A stretch of DNA of 64,000 nt from Adiantum capillus-veneris. Lineage: Eukaryota > Streptophyta > Polypodiopsida > Polypodiales > Pteridaceae. The stretch spans positions 137,088,529 through 137,152,528 of the forward strand of contig CM043964.1 in NCBI GenBank assembly GCA_014529385.2, in the 5' to 3' direction. Shown here in pieces: positions 11,114-23,210 of the stretch. A program made the position numbers and the translations under genes. Below the pieces are notes generated by a model. The model was given only the letters and a program-made list of their open reading frames with translations, did not search any database and was not told where the DNA came from. Position 1 is the stretch's first letter. Each line of letters begins with the position of its first letter.

Positions 11114-11712
11114 GTAAAACCTGTGTATATAGCTTCTTAATTGAAGCTTGACACATCCTTCTCCCAGCCTAAGTTTTCTGCAAACTGTACAGTGCCCTAC
11201 TTTTGCTTACATGTTTTGGATTGTCCCATTTATGCTTTTACCTCTTAGGTTGTTTCAAATGTGTACATGGTTTGGTGTATTTTTATTTTATATATTTTTA
11301 CATCTAACTTTGTCGAGTGGGAGTCAATGAAATCTTTTACAGGAAATTTTTAAGCTATACATGTGGACCTTGGCAAGCTATTATTGCAAAGTGTTACCTT
11401 GAGAGCATGTCTCATAGAAGAAGTTCTTCTATAGCCAATATTATGTCACATCAAGGCAAAATGGATGCGGTAATATGTCTCCCATTAACTTAATAAGCTT
11501 GGATAGTTTGTAATGGCCAAGACCAAACAATGCGTTGGGACCAACAACCAAAAGAAGGATGGAGGTGGATTTGCATGCTACAATGAAGTGTACCTATGGG
11601 TCACACTGTTGGGTTTCAAGCCCAAATTGTCGACACCCATGGGAAACAACTTTTATAGCCATGCAGTTACAAGAGCAATTGCAGTTCAGTTTTGCATGGG
11701 AAGCTTCAAGTT

Positions 11713-11721
11713 CTATATATA
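11713..11721 (+). promoter_or_regulatory. TATA-like box in the LTR
   Basis: CTATATATA lies upstream of the CT tract and is conserved in the other LTR copy (about 13661-13670). Position fits the U3 promoter of a copia LTR. Confidence 0.45.
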
Positions 11722-11768
11722 CATGTAATGAGAAAATAATCAATATAGCGTTGTTTTTACTGTGTTGA

Positions 11769-11900
<132 letters not shown>

Positions 11901-11966
11901 GTAGCACTCCTGCACCTAGCCATGGCTTGCCTCAAAAGGCATCCCCCATAGCCCTGCCTCATCAAC

Positions 11967-11977
11967 TGGTATCAGAG
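11967..11977 (+). other. Primer binding site (tRNA-Met type)
   Basis: TGGTATCAGAG follows the 5' LTR end after a two-base spacer, identifying the direction of the element. Confidence 0.75.
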
Positions 11978-12492
11978 TGAGGCCGAACTTGGCTCAACTC
12001 AGCATCACGAGAACAGTTGCCTGCAAGATTGAGGTGCTAACTGCCATCGACATAGGTGGATGCTGCAGGCAGATAGGCTGCGTTCTTATCCACTCTATCC
12101 CTTCGTGGGCAAAGTACTCACACGCGCATAGCCATATGCAGACTCATAGAGCAAAGCCCTAAATTCTCTTCTCTTGGCATTTTGCACACGCTCATTCTCT
12201 GAAACTCTCGTGCAAGAAATCTACAAGGTCCATCGATCCAGCCTAATTGTGCAAATATTTGCAGGTTGTTTTTGCACCACAGTGTAGATTTCACAAACGA
12301 TTGTTGAGTTTCAACACTTCGAGCAGCAATAGAGACAACTATAGAGAGAAGACACACATTTGAGAAAATGTTATTCTCCTTGAAAATTTTCTATTGATAT
12401 GCCTCTCACATGTCAAAGATGGGAGACGTGTTTGGGGTTGTGAAGTTGAGCAACAACTGGATTTGTGCTAAGAGCATGGTACATTCAGGTCT

Positions 12493-13029
12493 ATGCATGC
12501 TTTCGATGGGTCTGGCTTCTCAACCTGCTCTACAGATGCCTACCTCAAAGATGACAACTTCCAGCATGACATTTCCCGCACCAATAGTATGGCATCAAAG
12601 TGTTGTAATATTTCTGAAGTATCACATGATAGCATGGCAAGAAAGGAAAAACATTGGATTTATAGATTTTGGTAGGTCAAGCTTAAAGAGGAGTTTTCCT
12701 GTGAAAGTAGTCGGAGCAGCTTTTGGAGCCCCTACATGTCAACGCAGAGTGTTGTCTCTGAGGACAAACCATGGGACAGTTCTTCATCAATGTGTGATAG
12801 TCGGGTTCAGGATGAAAGGTCATCATTGTCCTCCTTAAGCAGTAGTGAAGAAAGTAGTAGCTCATGCACTTTAGAGGATGTCTATGAGGTACAAAGTTCC
12901 TATAAAGGACCATTGGCTAACATGTACGCCTTGGAGGAGACTCTTCCCCGCAAGAGAGGACTATCTGGGTTTTTTGCTGGTAAGTCAAGGTCATTTAGTT
13001 GTTTGGCAGTTGTCAATGCATGTGCGTAG
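12493..13029 (+). pseudogene. OXIDATIVE STRESS 3 (OXS3)-like gene copy inside an LTR pair
   Basis: From 12675 to the stop at 13027-13029 the frame carries a serine-rich run (SSLSSLSSSEESSSS), then KGPLANMYALEETLP, then RKRGLSGFFAGKSRSF, ending shortly after. This order (Ser-rich stretch, KGPL..L.ALEE.LP, KRGLS.F..GKS.SF) matches the conserved C-terminal block of plant OXS3-family nuclear stress-tolerance proteins. The same frame extends upstream to an ATG at 12493 but is cut by TAG at 12672-12674. That stop could be a mutation or the end of an intron (TTTTGGTAG then GTCAAG). The copy lies between a primer binding site and a polypurine tract, where gag-pol should be. I infer capture by the element; a host gene invaded by two elements is the alternative. 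The family call rests on remembered motifs. Confidence 0.6.
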
Positions 13030-13543
13030 TGATAATAGCAAAATCTCTACTAAGTTCCAAAACAAAAAAAAAACCGACAAAGTAGATTGTTTTATTAGCA
13101 ATAGTTTCCTATCACAGTTTTGTTTTCAATTTTGTCTAGTATCAACACAACCATATAGTTTTTGGTTCAAAGCCTTGTTTTCAGCTTATGAATCATCAGT
13201 TACTGCCATCTCTCACACATTTGTACGGGTTAGACACTGCCACACATACATAAATGGTAAGACCTCCCAAAATATTGATTTTTGTTCTCATCCCATTTTT
13301 TGTCTTGCTTCTCATGAGGTTATTGGGTACACCTTAAACCCAAGGTTTGGCAGTGAACCAAAAACTCCATTTGTTTTGGTAGCTAATTTTTGACCTACAC
13401 CCTATCTGTTCAAGGGGGGGTTCACTATCATAGCACCAGGTTATGGATACACATAAATCCTTGGTTGTGAGAGAACCTAAAACTAACGGTTGCCGAGTAT
13501 ACCAAAAATTGGAGATATCATGATAGTGATGTAGTTTGGGCTT
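13030..13543 (+). other. Non-coding rest of the LTR-element interior
   Basis: After the OXS3-like stop the sequence is A/T-rich (possible captured 3' UTR) to about 13390, then resembles a retroelement tail leading to the polypurine tract. No pol motifs are present. Confidence 0.4.
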
Positions 13544-13554
13544 GAGGGGGGGAT
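13544..13554 (+). other. Polypurine tract
   Basis: GAGGGGGGGAT directly before TGTTGG is the classical copia junction and marks the start of the 3' LTR. Confidence 0.75.
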
Positions 13555-13716
13555 TGTTGGGTTTCAAGCCCAGATTGTCGACACCCATGGGAAACGGGTT
13601 TTATAGCCATGTAGTTACAAGAGCAGTTGCAGTTTAGTTTTGCATGGGAAGCTTCAAGTTCTATATATATATGTAATGAGAAAATAATCAATATAGAGTT
13701 GTTTTTACTGTGTCGA

Positions 13717-13793
<77 letters not shown>

Positions 13794-13816
13794 CTGCTGT
13801 AACACGCCTGCACCTA
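13555..13816 (+). repeat. 3' LTR of the copia-type element, truncated
   Basis: Matches 11607-11925, including the TATA-like box and the CT tract, then diverges after GCCTGCACCTA. The last 45 bp or so of the 5' LTR have no counterpart here, so this copy has lost or replaced its end. A target duplication could not be identified. Confidence 0.7.
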
Positions 13817-15401
13817 AGCTACCCTATTTCTCTACACATGGTTTTTTATAATCCTTTTATGTAAATAGCACAGTTGAGAAGTTTTTGACTTGTAAGGGCA
13901 TCTCATTCCCATGATGTATCATTGTACTAGCTCAACCACAGATCCCTATCTTAATGAAAAATTTATTTTGCATCCCATCTATGTGCATAACTGTGTATTG
14001 TAAAGTTTAAGTTAAGTTCTTTTAGTTTTCAATTCAATTAAGGTGGTGCTTTGGGTAGTTCATTAATTTTTTAGTTGTGAATGTGTCAACTTTGAAAGTC
14101 ATCTATGAAGTTTTAAAATTCATTTCTCCTTATCATAAAACTCTATATCTCCTACTTTCTATGCCAGTTTCTCCCATCTACCTCCATGGCAACACCCCAT
14201 GAGGCACTCCTCATGTATCTGACAAAGATGGGCCTTTATTGATCACATCGAAGTACATGTTTGAGGACACAATTGACATAGTAGCAACATCAACCATTCA
14301 CATTGATGCATTCAAAGAGTTTGTACATGGAGACACACATGTCCAAATATGCAATTGTTTTAAGAGACTCGCACCATGTAGTTATTGATTAATTTTCTAA
14401 GGCATATGTACAAATCTGACAAGAAATTCATATTTTCTATTGAGTTTTTTCAAAGGGCTTTCTAAGAGGGACTGCACGATAGATGAGGATGACCTCATTG
14501 ACTTGGGCACGGGGTGTATAGGCACCCAATTCCTTAATTAGGACATGGTTCTAGCTTTATTGGTGCTTGAGGACACAAAAAGGGCTAAGAAAATCATAAA
14601 ACGCAAGCAAGAAGCTCTCATAATCTTTGTTGACAAGAAAGATAGGGAAGTTGAAGAGATAAGTGAGCATTTTGTGGCCTCAATGGCACTTGTGATCCTA
14701 TCAGACTCTAGCCCTACAGACGACAAAGATTGAGTACTAGATGGAGATGAGGTGATGGAGGACATTTCCATCTACTCACTTTGCATGCAATGGTAATAGA
14801 GGGTGATAAATTTCTTTTCCTCAACAACATTTCAAACATTGTGGGACTTTGAGAGAATAAAAATTTCTAAATTATTTCACGTGCACTCATTCATTGAGAA
14901 TGGAGCTTAGGGAATTATGGACCTCGTGCTCTTTTAATATTTTTGTATATCATGCAAAGCCACTTTCTTGGCTCTCCATTTCCTATTCTTCTTAGTCATT
15001 AGTGGTGGGGGAGGAAGGGGTTGCCATTTCCATGCAAGCTCATGTACTTTTTTCTACTCTTTTGGGGCTATTTATTCCTCTATAATTTTATCTATATTCT
15101 TCTTCTTTCTTTGTCATGTTCACGGATGATCTAGTCTTGCATCGCCTCTATACAAGAAGTCCACTTATCTGGAAAAATAGGGTCAATTAGAAAAAGGTAG
15201 GTGGTGGCTAGTGGTGGCAAGATATGTACCAAAAAATCATGTGGGACGGGTTTGTTGAGAACCTAGGATAGTTAGTGCACCACCGCAAAAGTTTGGCGTA
15301 ATGGATGTATTTTTGGGACCGAAAAGGGGAATTTTCCAATCATTTTCCAGCCACCATCCGGCCAAGATATTCCGATAAAAGGGAATATTCCGGCTATGAA
15401 T
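13817..15401. other. Unassigned stretch
   Basis: Mostly A/T-rich. A 62-codon lysine/glutamate-rich plus frame (14545-14733) is the only tidy one and is not recognised. No RNA genes or terminal repeats were seen. Confidence 0.3.
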
Positions 15402-16144
15402 TTTTGGTTTTCGGCAAGTAATTTTTCTCACCAATGATGGTTTCTCCTCGTGATGAGAGCCTTAAAAATGTGCATTTCTAGAATAACAGTTATAAGGGTA
15501 AATCAGGCTCCATACTTTAACAACTCTTGATGGCAGCCATTTTTTCCAATTCAGAGTTTATGAGTTTGTCCCATAGGTTTTACAGACTTTGCTTTGTTAG
15601 TTTTGGATCAATGTGGAGTTAGTTTATGGCCATAAGTCAAAATTGATGCTTTGCATACCACCATGTCATTTTCTAATGCCATCGGCATCAGTTGATGTTT
15701 CTCAATGATCTAAATAAGGTACATTGTCTATAACCTCCATCTAGAAGCTTCATGTGTAGTAGTTAGAACTCAATTCTAACACTTTGCCAAAAAAGAGATT
15801 ATTATCTATAGACCCCCTTGGACCCTAAGTCAAATGGTCATATGATCTTGTTGAAGTTTTCTCTATGTCTATGCTATGGCTCTTTCCAATTTTGGTTCAA
15901 TTTGGTGTATTGAGCCAGTCGCTATGTTCAATTTTGCACTCATCTATCCCAAAGAGGCGTGCTGATCTAGGATTTTTCTTAAAGTTTCAGATTGAGCCTT
16001 GATTTTTGGTTTTTCGTTTAGTGATTTTGGTTTTCTGGTGAGTAATTTTTCTCCTGACGATGGTTCTTCCTTATAACAAGGGCCTTACAATTGTGCTTTT
16101 GTAGAATAAGAACTACAAGGGTAAATCACTCTCCATATTTAACA
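15402..16144 (+). repeat. Pair of diverged direct repeats, about 120 bp each
   Basis: About 15402-15522 and 16015-16144 share ordered words (TTTTTGGTTTTC, AGTAATTTTTCTC, GATGGTT, GAGCCTT/GGGCCTT, GTAGAATAA, AAGGGTAAATCA, TCCATA). They might be decayed LTRs or an old segmental duplication. The 500 bp between them holds no recognisable gene. Confidence 0.4.
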
Positions 16145-17910
16145 TTGTTCCATGTCCATCTTTAAGGGGACAAAGTGTCAAATCGTAGGAATTTTCACTA
16201 AATCATAAATGTAGGTCATATATTTTTCAAATTGGCCCTAAATTCATTTCTAAGTATGTAGTGGAGTTGTAAAGCTTCTACAATATCTCAATAACATTTG
16301 ATGGAATTCAATACTCATTTAAGCTCAACCCTGCATGTATTACAACTTAGTGCATAACTTCTAGTTTTGAAAAAAGTCCTTCTTTTGGGTCCTTTGAAAT
16401 AAAATATGAGTCTTATGTTTTTTTCACATATTTAAACTATATTGTCATGTATATTTCATATTGTATGTACAAGAGTTATGGACAAGTTACCAAAACCAAT
16501 CATAACCTACGTGGCCTAAGCCACGAGCTTGATCCAAAGCAATTTTTGGCATATGTCCTAAGGTCTACCACTAACTTGGTCAAAGGAACTTTGATACATA
16601 CATCCTAAGACTAGTGTTAATAGACCCCACCATTATAACCTTTAGCTACTAAAGATTTATTAAGTTTTAAGCACTTCCTTAAACTAACAAATTAAATAGG
16701 TCCTCCTATATCACAGTCTTTCTAACTTCTCTAAAGGTTGATTGCACTATATAGTAGAAACTACGTGTTTCATGTCCGCAATTTAGATTTAGATGTCCCT
16801 TATATAGAAATACAATAATGAGCTTTCCTTTGTTTCATGGTGCCTTGTGACCATCCTTTCACTAGCCGAAATTGGCATCCAGTTATGTACAAGAACATGT
16901 CAACTACAAGAGTTCTTGGCAGCTGACCTGCATCTCAACACACATTTTTGTGGGCTTAGAAAGAGGGGGAAACTTTAGTATTTCAAGACAAGTGCACACA
17001 ATTAACCATTAATTGAATGACAACATAAATTACTTCAAAACAATGACAAAAAGCAGTGTAAGCAAATAAATGACACTGTAATATGGAAAAGAATACATTG
17101 TATTAATCAAGTACATGAGCCCACTGGCTGGGCATATGAGTTGTCTACATAAGTTTTCTATAAATGTGAAATAGAGTTAGACTCTCGGGTCCCTCTCCCA
17201 ACACCGTGATGAAGGGGTCCTCCCTTTTTGTTCTATTGCTCCACGTTTTTGCCCCTTGTCTTGCCTTTTATTTGCACCACCTTTCTTTGTTGGAACTTGA
17301 GCAAAAACCTTCAGTTGATTCTTGGTTGGTGAGGTTTGGTTCCACACTTCAATGTCCATTTTGCTTGGCCGGTACTTGGTCTGCATCTAACCACCACTAA
17401 GTGATTGGTTATATCTCCCCATGCATGAAATTTCACATTATCTTCTTTTGCAATACGCGTTCTGAAAATCAAACACGAACACAAATTTGTACATTATCAA
17501 AAACTAAATACAATGTGAGTGTCTTAAGTCCACAACACATTACCTCTTCCAAAAGTATTGACTAGAAGCTTACAAATGACTGTTTTGGAGGTACTAGTAC
17601 TAGTTTCCAATGTTCTTGAATATATAAAATCTACTAAAGAAGAGATGATTAATAAAGAATACTTCTAATTAAAAAATCAAATCTTCAATAAGCCATTCAT
17701 GGGAAAAATAAACTTGCCACACATGCTTTGCAGGAACAAACACTTACCTAAGGATCCTTTGCCAACATTGAAAGTGTGTGACCCTTGATAAGCCTTACAT
17801 ACACCCCTTGCATTTCACTGCATCGGCACCATGTACAATATATCTCTACTCCATTGTAATCCTTTGGTAGCTATGAGCAAGTACACTCCTTTGGTGCCTA
17901 GTTCCCACAC
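16145..17910. other. Unassigned A/T-rich stretch
   Basis: Two overlapping short frames at 17177-17400 are open on opposite strands and neither is recognised. Nothing else stands out. Confidence 0.3.
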
Positions 17911-18044
17911 ACACACACACACACACACACAGGGGAAGGAGACGATGCAGCAACTGTGGAAAGAGATCTCAAAAGGGATAGGGAGCTAGAGTAGGAAAGT
18001 TGGTCGTGCAGGTTATGGAACTTGAAAGAGAGATCCAAACTTGG

Positions 18045-18335
18045 GAAGAGAGTGGAAGTGGGCCCTTGGTGAATGAAGGAGGTATTGGAGCTATGGAGAA
18101 AGAGACTGTAGATCTAGATAAAGATGTTGGACCTATGGAGGAAGGGGTTGTAGTTCTTGAAGAAGATATTGGAGCTATGGAGAAAGAGGTTGCAGATAGA
18201 AGGAGATGTTGGACCTTGGAGAAATAGGTTGAAAATCTACATGGAGATGTTGTAGCTATGGAGAAAGAGGTTGCAGATGTAGAAGAAGATGTTGGACCTG
18301 TGGAGAAATAGATTGAAACTCTAAATGGTTGGAGC
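18045..18335 (+). repeat. 42 bp tandem repeat, about six units, coiled-coil-like when translated
   Basis: Unit starts (GGAGCTATGGAG/GGACCTATGGAG) fall at about 18087, 18129, 18171, 18211, 18252 and 18294. The first units read GAMEKETVDLDKDV and GPMEEGVVVLEEDI: 14 residues, two heptads, rich in Glu/Asp with regular hydrophobics. A two-base loss breaks the frame at about 18200. The minus strand is open for 143 codons (18400-17969) across the same array, but that is probably a by-product of the repeat. Confidence 0.7.
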
Positions 18336-19598
18336 AGAATCGTAGCTTGAGCGTACGTATAGCAGAGCTCTTTCTTCTCTAAAAATAAGCCTCCTTTCAC
18401 ATTAAGGTTATTGAACTTTATACCTAAGGAATTCTAAATGGCCAGTGGCCGACTCACATGGACCTTTACAAATATCATTAGAGCATTACAACTCAAGGAA
18501 TTGATCCACTACTCTGGAATCAGGATTACACAGAGTATCACTACACTAGCTCGGTAAAATAATAGACTACAAATGTGGTGTCTGGCTACATGTCCGGCCA
18601 AGTGGGCGCCCGTTCGGTTTGTCCTCAAACACACTCTCTACAATGCCAGAGAGCATGTGAAAACGTGTAGTCAATGTTGATGTCGATGTCGATGTCCAAT
18701 GTCACTCCTCTTTTGAAGAGGCACCTCACTCGTGTACGTCGATGTCAAAGGAGAAGCCATTGGATGTCGATGTCGGGTTTTGCTATCAAACGCGGTGTCT
18801 TGCCTGCTCAAAGATGTCGGAGTCACTAAAGCCAAATATCGGAGTGTGTGTGAGAGAGGATACTGATATAATGCACATTGCTACAAAGAATGTGATAAAA
18901 ATTAGGTCAAATAGACACCACCGTTACATCAAAATCGTGTCAAAACCCCCAAAATGACTCCTAGGTTGCACAAATATGAGTCCAAATGAGAAAATTATGG
19001 CCAAAAATACATTTTTCGGGTGAAAAATGCACCTGCTCAAAAATCTCTTTCTACTAATCTACCACACTATGGGTTGAATGTCCTCATCAAATTAGTCCCA
19101 AATATTAACAAAATCAAATCTTAAATGATCTAGACACAAGTTGAAGATCTCAGCTTAACAATCCCATACATGGCTACAAATTTCGTGCTCCAAATCCTGT
19201 GGTAAGCACACACCAAAGCACTCCAATGTATGTTTAATCAAACGACAACACTCTAGCTGAATACTCTCCTCTAGAAACACTCAACGATGGCTACAAATGA
19301 GCTCAAATAGTGCACAAAGCACTCACAACAATGAAGCTCGCTTGTCGACAAACAACCAATCGGCCTAGAACGCAAAGATTTTTGGGTGGAGCTCTCAGTG
19401 AGGATTGGAATGTCTCACTACTCCTTATTGTTCTATATGATCAAAAGAATTGATAAGGTAAGTATGGCCAATGCGATGGGTGTCCAACCAGTTGGCTTGA
19501 ACCTAACACTCCTATATACTCTCCATTATCATCTCAAAGGCCTTGGATTAGTACAATTGTCAACATATTTTTGGTATTAGTATTTCATGTTTTTATAT
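18336..19598. other. Unassigned stretch
   Basis: Contains a short imperfect GATGTC repeat (about 18678-18700, with more GTCGATGTC words to 18775). No gene is recognised. Confidence 0.3.
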
Positions 19599-19835
19599 GC
19601 ATTTGTTCCCCTTACGTGAATCTAAAGTGCTCAAACAAGCCCTTTTCTATCCATTTCTTGTGTAAAGAGGACACTAATTCCTCTATAGCCTTTTTTAATA
19701 TATGTGTCTCCCTTACACAAAAAATGAGTACCCAAACAAGCCTCCGTCTACTAATTTTTTGTGGAAAGAGGACACACATTCCTCTATAGCCAATTTTTAT
19801 ACATGTCTCCTTTACACAAAAAATGTGTACGAGAA
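19599..19835 (+). repeat. About 100 bp tandem repeat, a little over two units
   Basis: The block C-T-T-A-C-(A/G)..AAACAAGCC recurs at about 19607, 19709 and 19807. Each full unit has an inner inverted repeat (TTGTGTAAAGAGG against CTCCCTTACACAA in the first unit), so each can form a hairpin. Confidence 0.55.
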
Positions 19836-20100
19836 CACAATACCTGACTAGTTCAACCAAGTGCAATTTCTTACCAAATGCAAGATTTCAAACCCCAAGA
19901 GAGTGGTAATGCCTTAGTACCTCTTTGCCACAGTTTCATCCTCTTATCCCTAATTCTTTAATCAAAACTGCCAATGCGACCAAGCCAAAACAAGTAGGAA
20001 AGTTTTTTCTTAGAGTAAGCAATAGGTAAAAATAGGATCAAACAAACTCAACGTGTAGCTATTTGGAAACCCTATGTCTTCCACCTATAGGCCAGGTGGC

Positions 20101-20306
20101 TGTGGGAAACCACCCTTACTTACCTTTTTTCCCTTTAATCAATATAGGGAGATAAAGTGAGAGAGTTGACTAACCCTCTCACTTTCCTCTCCACTGACCC
20201 AACTCCCTATGCATCTTCTCCTTCATCCCCTTCCCGCTTCTCCTTCCCTCTCCTGCACAAGCACTACAATTGGTATCAAAGCTCATACAATTGGTATCAA
20301 AGCTCA
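20101..20306 (+). repeat. Possible copia LTR end with a duplicated primer binding site
   Basis: TTGGTATCAAAGCTCA occurs at 20270-20285 and again at 20291-20306, both tRNA-Met type primer sites. The first follows CACTACA, a fitting LTR end. The LTR start is unclear (TGTGGGAAACC at about 20101 is a candidate) and no partner LTR was found. Confidence 0.4.
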
Positions 20307-20965
20307 GGGCATCTGACCCCGAGCCCCAACTCACCATGCACGCAGTGACCCCTATTGGGTTTTGGAAAGATTGGCAAGGTAGAGCTTGAAGCTCTGCGGG
20401 AAAGAAAACTTGGAAATGGTTGTGTGTGGTGACCACACACACACTCAGAATCTTGAGCAGCCAAAATCGGCAAGAGCCTTGCAAGGAGACAATCGAAATT
20501 TGCAGGCCCACAGCAAATTGAACCTCGACATTGAGCAGAAGGGGAAATTAAGCTCAAGGCATATGGAAAGGCTTCAAGGGAAGCTCATCAACACAGTGTG
20601 AAATTTGGGAATTTCAAAATCTTGAAGTCAAGCAAGCAAAGGGTCGACAGTTGACCTTGACGCCAAGGAAATAGGCCGAGCAACACTGCAGCAGGAAAAA
20701 GGTGTGGTGTTGTGAGTGCACACTCACACACACAAACACACACACACAATCTGGCAATCAGGTGTGCACAAGGGGCAGTATAGCGCTAATCACCAATTCA
20801 AAATTGGGCTGCAAAGGAATTTCGAGCTGCAAAGCAGCTTCGAGGTAAGCGTGCAGCAGGTCGAGCTCCGAGTCGAGCAGTAGGAGAGAGTGCCCTTGGG
20901 CAGCGTTGGGAGAAGGATGCCGTGAGTAGCTGCAAGAGAAGAAGTTTTTTTTTATTGATGGTGTG

Positions 20966-20996
<31 letters not shown>

Positions 20997-21205
20997 TCAG
21001 CAAGGCAATAGGCAGGAGGGAAATCGAATAGGAGCACCCAGTTGACAGCAATGAACCGAGGCAGCGTTATGCGATTAGGGCCGAACATAGGGGAAGCATA
21101 GCGAGTTACAGGATTGAATTAGCAGGCAATCGGCAATCCACACACACACACATAAACCCTGACAGCGCTGCAGATCCGAAGATGGTAAAAAAAAAAATTG
21201 TGTAC
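20307..21205 (+). other. Unassigned stretch, possible retroelement leader
   Basis: Follows a primer binding site. Holds CA tracts at about 20727-20748 and 20968-20994 and no recognisable gag or pol. Confidence 0.3.
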
Positions 21206-21376
21206 GCTATTTACTTGGTGAGCCTAACGCGCTTTCCCTAAGGGAGGCCAAGGAGTGAAGCCACGTGGTTCAATCTCAACCCTCCTTTAAGATTTTAATC
21301 CAACGTTATGTACGAACGTCAATGTTTTGTGATCGTCAGGCGTCGCCCACGTTCAATCGCTGCGAGTCTGCGAGGC

Positions 21377-21545
21377 GAGCCTACGAAGTCCTTACTTGAT
21401 ATGTTTGCAAAGTGCGGCATGCTTGCAGAAGCACAGGAGATATTCAACAGGCTTCTGTTCAGGGAATATGTCGTCTATTCGAATTCACTCATTGCAGGAT
21501 ATACCCAGCATGAGCTTTTTGATGAAGCTCTGAGATGTTTACAAT
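21377..21545 (+). pseudogene. PPR protein fragment
   Basis: The frame reads TKSLLDMFAKCGMLAEAQ, then FREYVVYSNSLIAGYTQHE and FDEALRCL. This is the plant PLS-type pentatricopeptide pattern (LVDMYAKCG..A..VF, NALIAGYAQHG..EAL.CF) covering about one and a half repeats. Real family members have 10 or more repeats and act in organelle RNA editing or processing. Both sides end abruptly without further repeats, so this is a relic, perhaps a retrocopy fragment. Confidence 0.8.
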
Positions 21546-21930
21546 GCACGTACCCAAGTTGGTAGGCGGAGAAGCGGTGCCAACTCCTTGCACGGATCCA
21601 TACGACAGGCACTGATCCAAACGAGGCCGTCGTCAATAAAGGCAAGATAGAGTGAAATGAGGAGGAGCACTAGGGTAGGGCTATCAATTGTGGGCAGTCC
21701 TCGCGTGGGCGCAGTGCCCTCCAGCCTCACACCAGACCACCTCACCATCGCTGCCACTGTGCCACCTCTCACCACCTCATCCACGACCGCATACTTCCTC
21801 CTTAGCGCCATCGCCATGGTCAGAGTACCCATTGTTTCCCCTGTCACTCTACAAGTCTACTGCTTCCCCCCCCCCCCCCCCTTTGCATAGGAGTTTTGAA
21901 GATGTTGCTTTTCAGCGTTCCATTGGAGCC
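21546..21930. other. Unassigned GC-richer stretch
   Basis: Open in several frames on both strands and unlike its A/T-rich surroundings; ends in a C14 run (about 21868-21881). No family is recognised. Confidence 0.3.
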
Positions 21931-22100
21931 ATGTTTACTTGGTAAGCCTAAGCTTTCTCAGCCATGGAGTGAGCCACTTATTGCGCCACACTGGAAATTG
22001 TGAAAGCAGTGGAAATTGAAACACACACAGCGAATATAGGAACGCATGTAGTGTTTACTTGGTAAGCCTAAGCTTTCTCAGCCATGGAGTGAGCCACTTG
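21931..22100 (+). repeat. 47 bp direct repeat, 119 bp apart, related to 21208-21270
   Basis: TGTTTACTTGGTAAGCCTAA and the following 27 bp occur at 21932 and 22051 with almost no change. A diverged relative (TTACTTGGTGAGCCTAACG..GTGAAGCCAC) lies at about 21210-21265 and is followed by GGTTCAATC, which resembles a pol III B box. A SINE family is possible. Confidence 0.5.
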
Positions 22101-23049
22101 GCCTTGTCTGAAGTGTCGATCAACATGGGTGCTGCAGTCCACTTTCTTAGCGTAACTGTATGCCACAAAAAAGCTACCAATGGCTGCACTCCAGCAATGG
22201 CTTTTGCCGTGAAGCTTTTGATTTGATTGTCGTGACAAATAGTAAACTAATCAGCTTGCTTCATGCCGAGTGAGCGTAGGTGGAAAACCCTATCTTGCAG
22301 TGGATAGCAAATGGCAGATTCTATCTTCGAAAGGCTTTAATTTGTCCTAGTTGATGATAGCAGGAAAATCAAACATATGCAAAAGGATCTTACACATGAT
22401 GCTAACTGGAAAGAAGAGGAACAACAAAAAAGAAGTGGAGATGTTAGACAACTGAATATGATGGCAAAAATCATAGAAGTGATAATTATGATTGTAGTAG
22501 ACATCATCGACACGATGATAGAAGTAGCCATACACATGCTCAAGATGAGAGAAGCTATAAAAGCTGAAGAGACCATGACAAGGATGCTAATCAAAGACAA
22601 ATAGATACAGTTGATATACTGGCAGTGACAACGATGATGATTGCAAAGAGCAGTGCAAGAGAGATACAGATGATAGAATCAAAGGTATGCAAAAGGAGCT
22701 TGAGCATTAAGGGAGGAATTGTTGTGGTCAATGTGGGGCTCTAGTGGAGAAGTTTTTGGAAACGTCAGGAGCGTAAGAATTTCAAAGTCAATGGGAGGAG
22801 TAGTGCCGATACAAAGAAGAGAAGATAGTGTGGACAGGAGAAACATTATAGGGCATTGATCTCGGGTGCAAAATAATATAGTGTATGATTATGTGGATCA
22901 GTAATCGAAAATCTACAAAAGATATTGATAAGCAACGCACCCAACTACTTGCAAAAGAGCATCGACATGTCATATGAGCAAGTTGGAGCTTTGAGTTTAT
23001 AGTGTTGCTACATACTAGGCATGTGGTACCCAACCATGGCACATGTCTC
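22101..23049. other. Unassigned stretch
   Basis: The piece 22330-22700 reads in one frame as short Asp/Arg/Ser/His-rich segments, like a decayed SR-type protein, but stops are frequent. Not assigned. Confidence 0.25.
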
Positions 23050-23210
23050 CCCTAGCACTTGTCTCCCCCTATAAGAGAGACTCAACAAATTGCATAGGGG
23101 ATTTATGCCAACTTGACTACCCAAATATTCGATATGTTCATGAGTGCCTCTGGAGGTCGCATTAGAAATTATCCACGCTGCTTCGTTTTGGATGTCAAAT
23201 TCTGCATTTC
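23050..23210 (-). pseudogene. Importin-alpha ARM-repeat fragment
   Basis: The minus-strand frame reads NAEFDIQNEAAWIISNAT, then GTHEHIEYLGSQVGINPLCNLL. This is the most conserved late ARM repeat of importin-alpha (A.[37 protein letters not shown]), with the NLS-contact W..(I)SN array kept. Full-length importin-alpha has ten ARM repeats and an IBB domain; only one repeat remains. It is a processed or transposed gene scrap. Confidence 0.85.

Noticed and set aside
12960-12985. Splice donor (GCTG|GTAAGTC) at the end of the OXS3-like block
   Set aside because: Reading through gives AGKSRSFSCL, which matches the family, so splicing here is unlikely.
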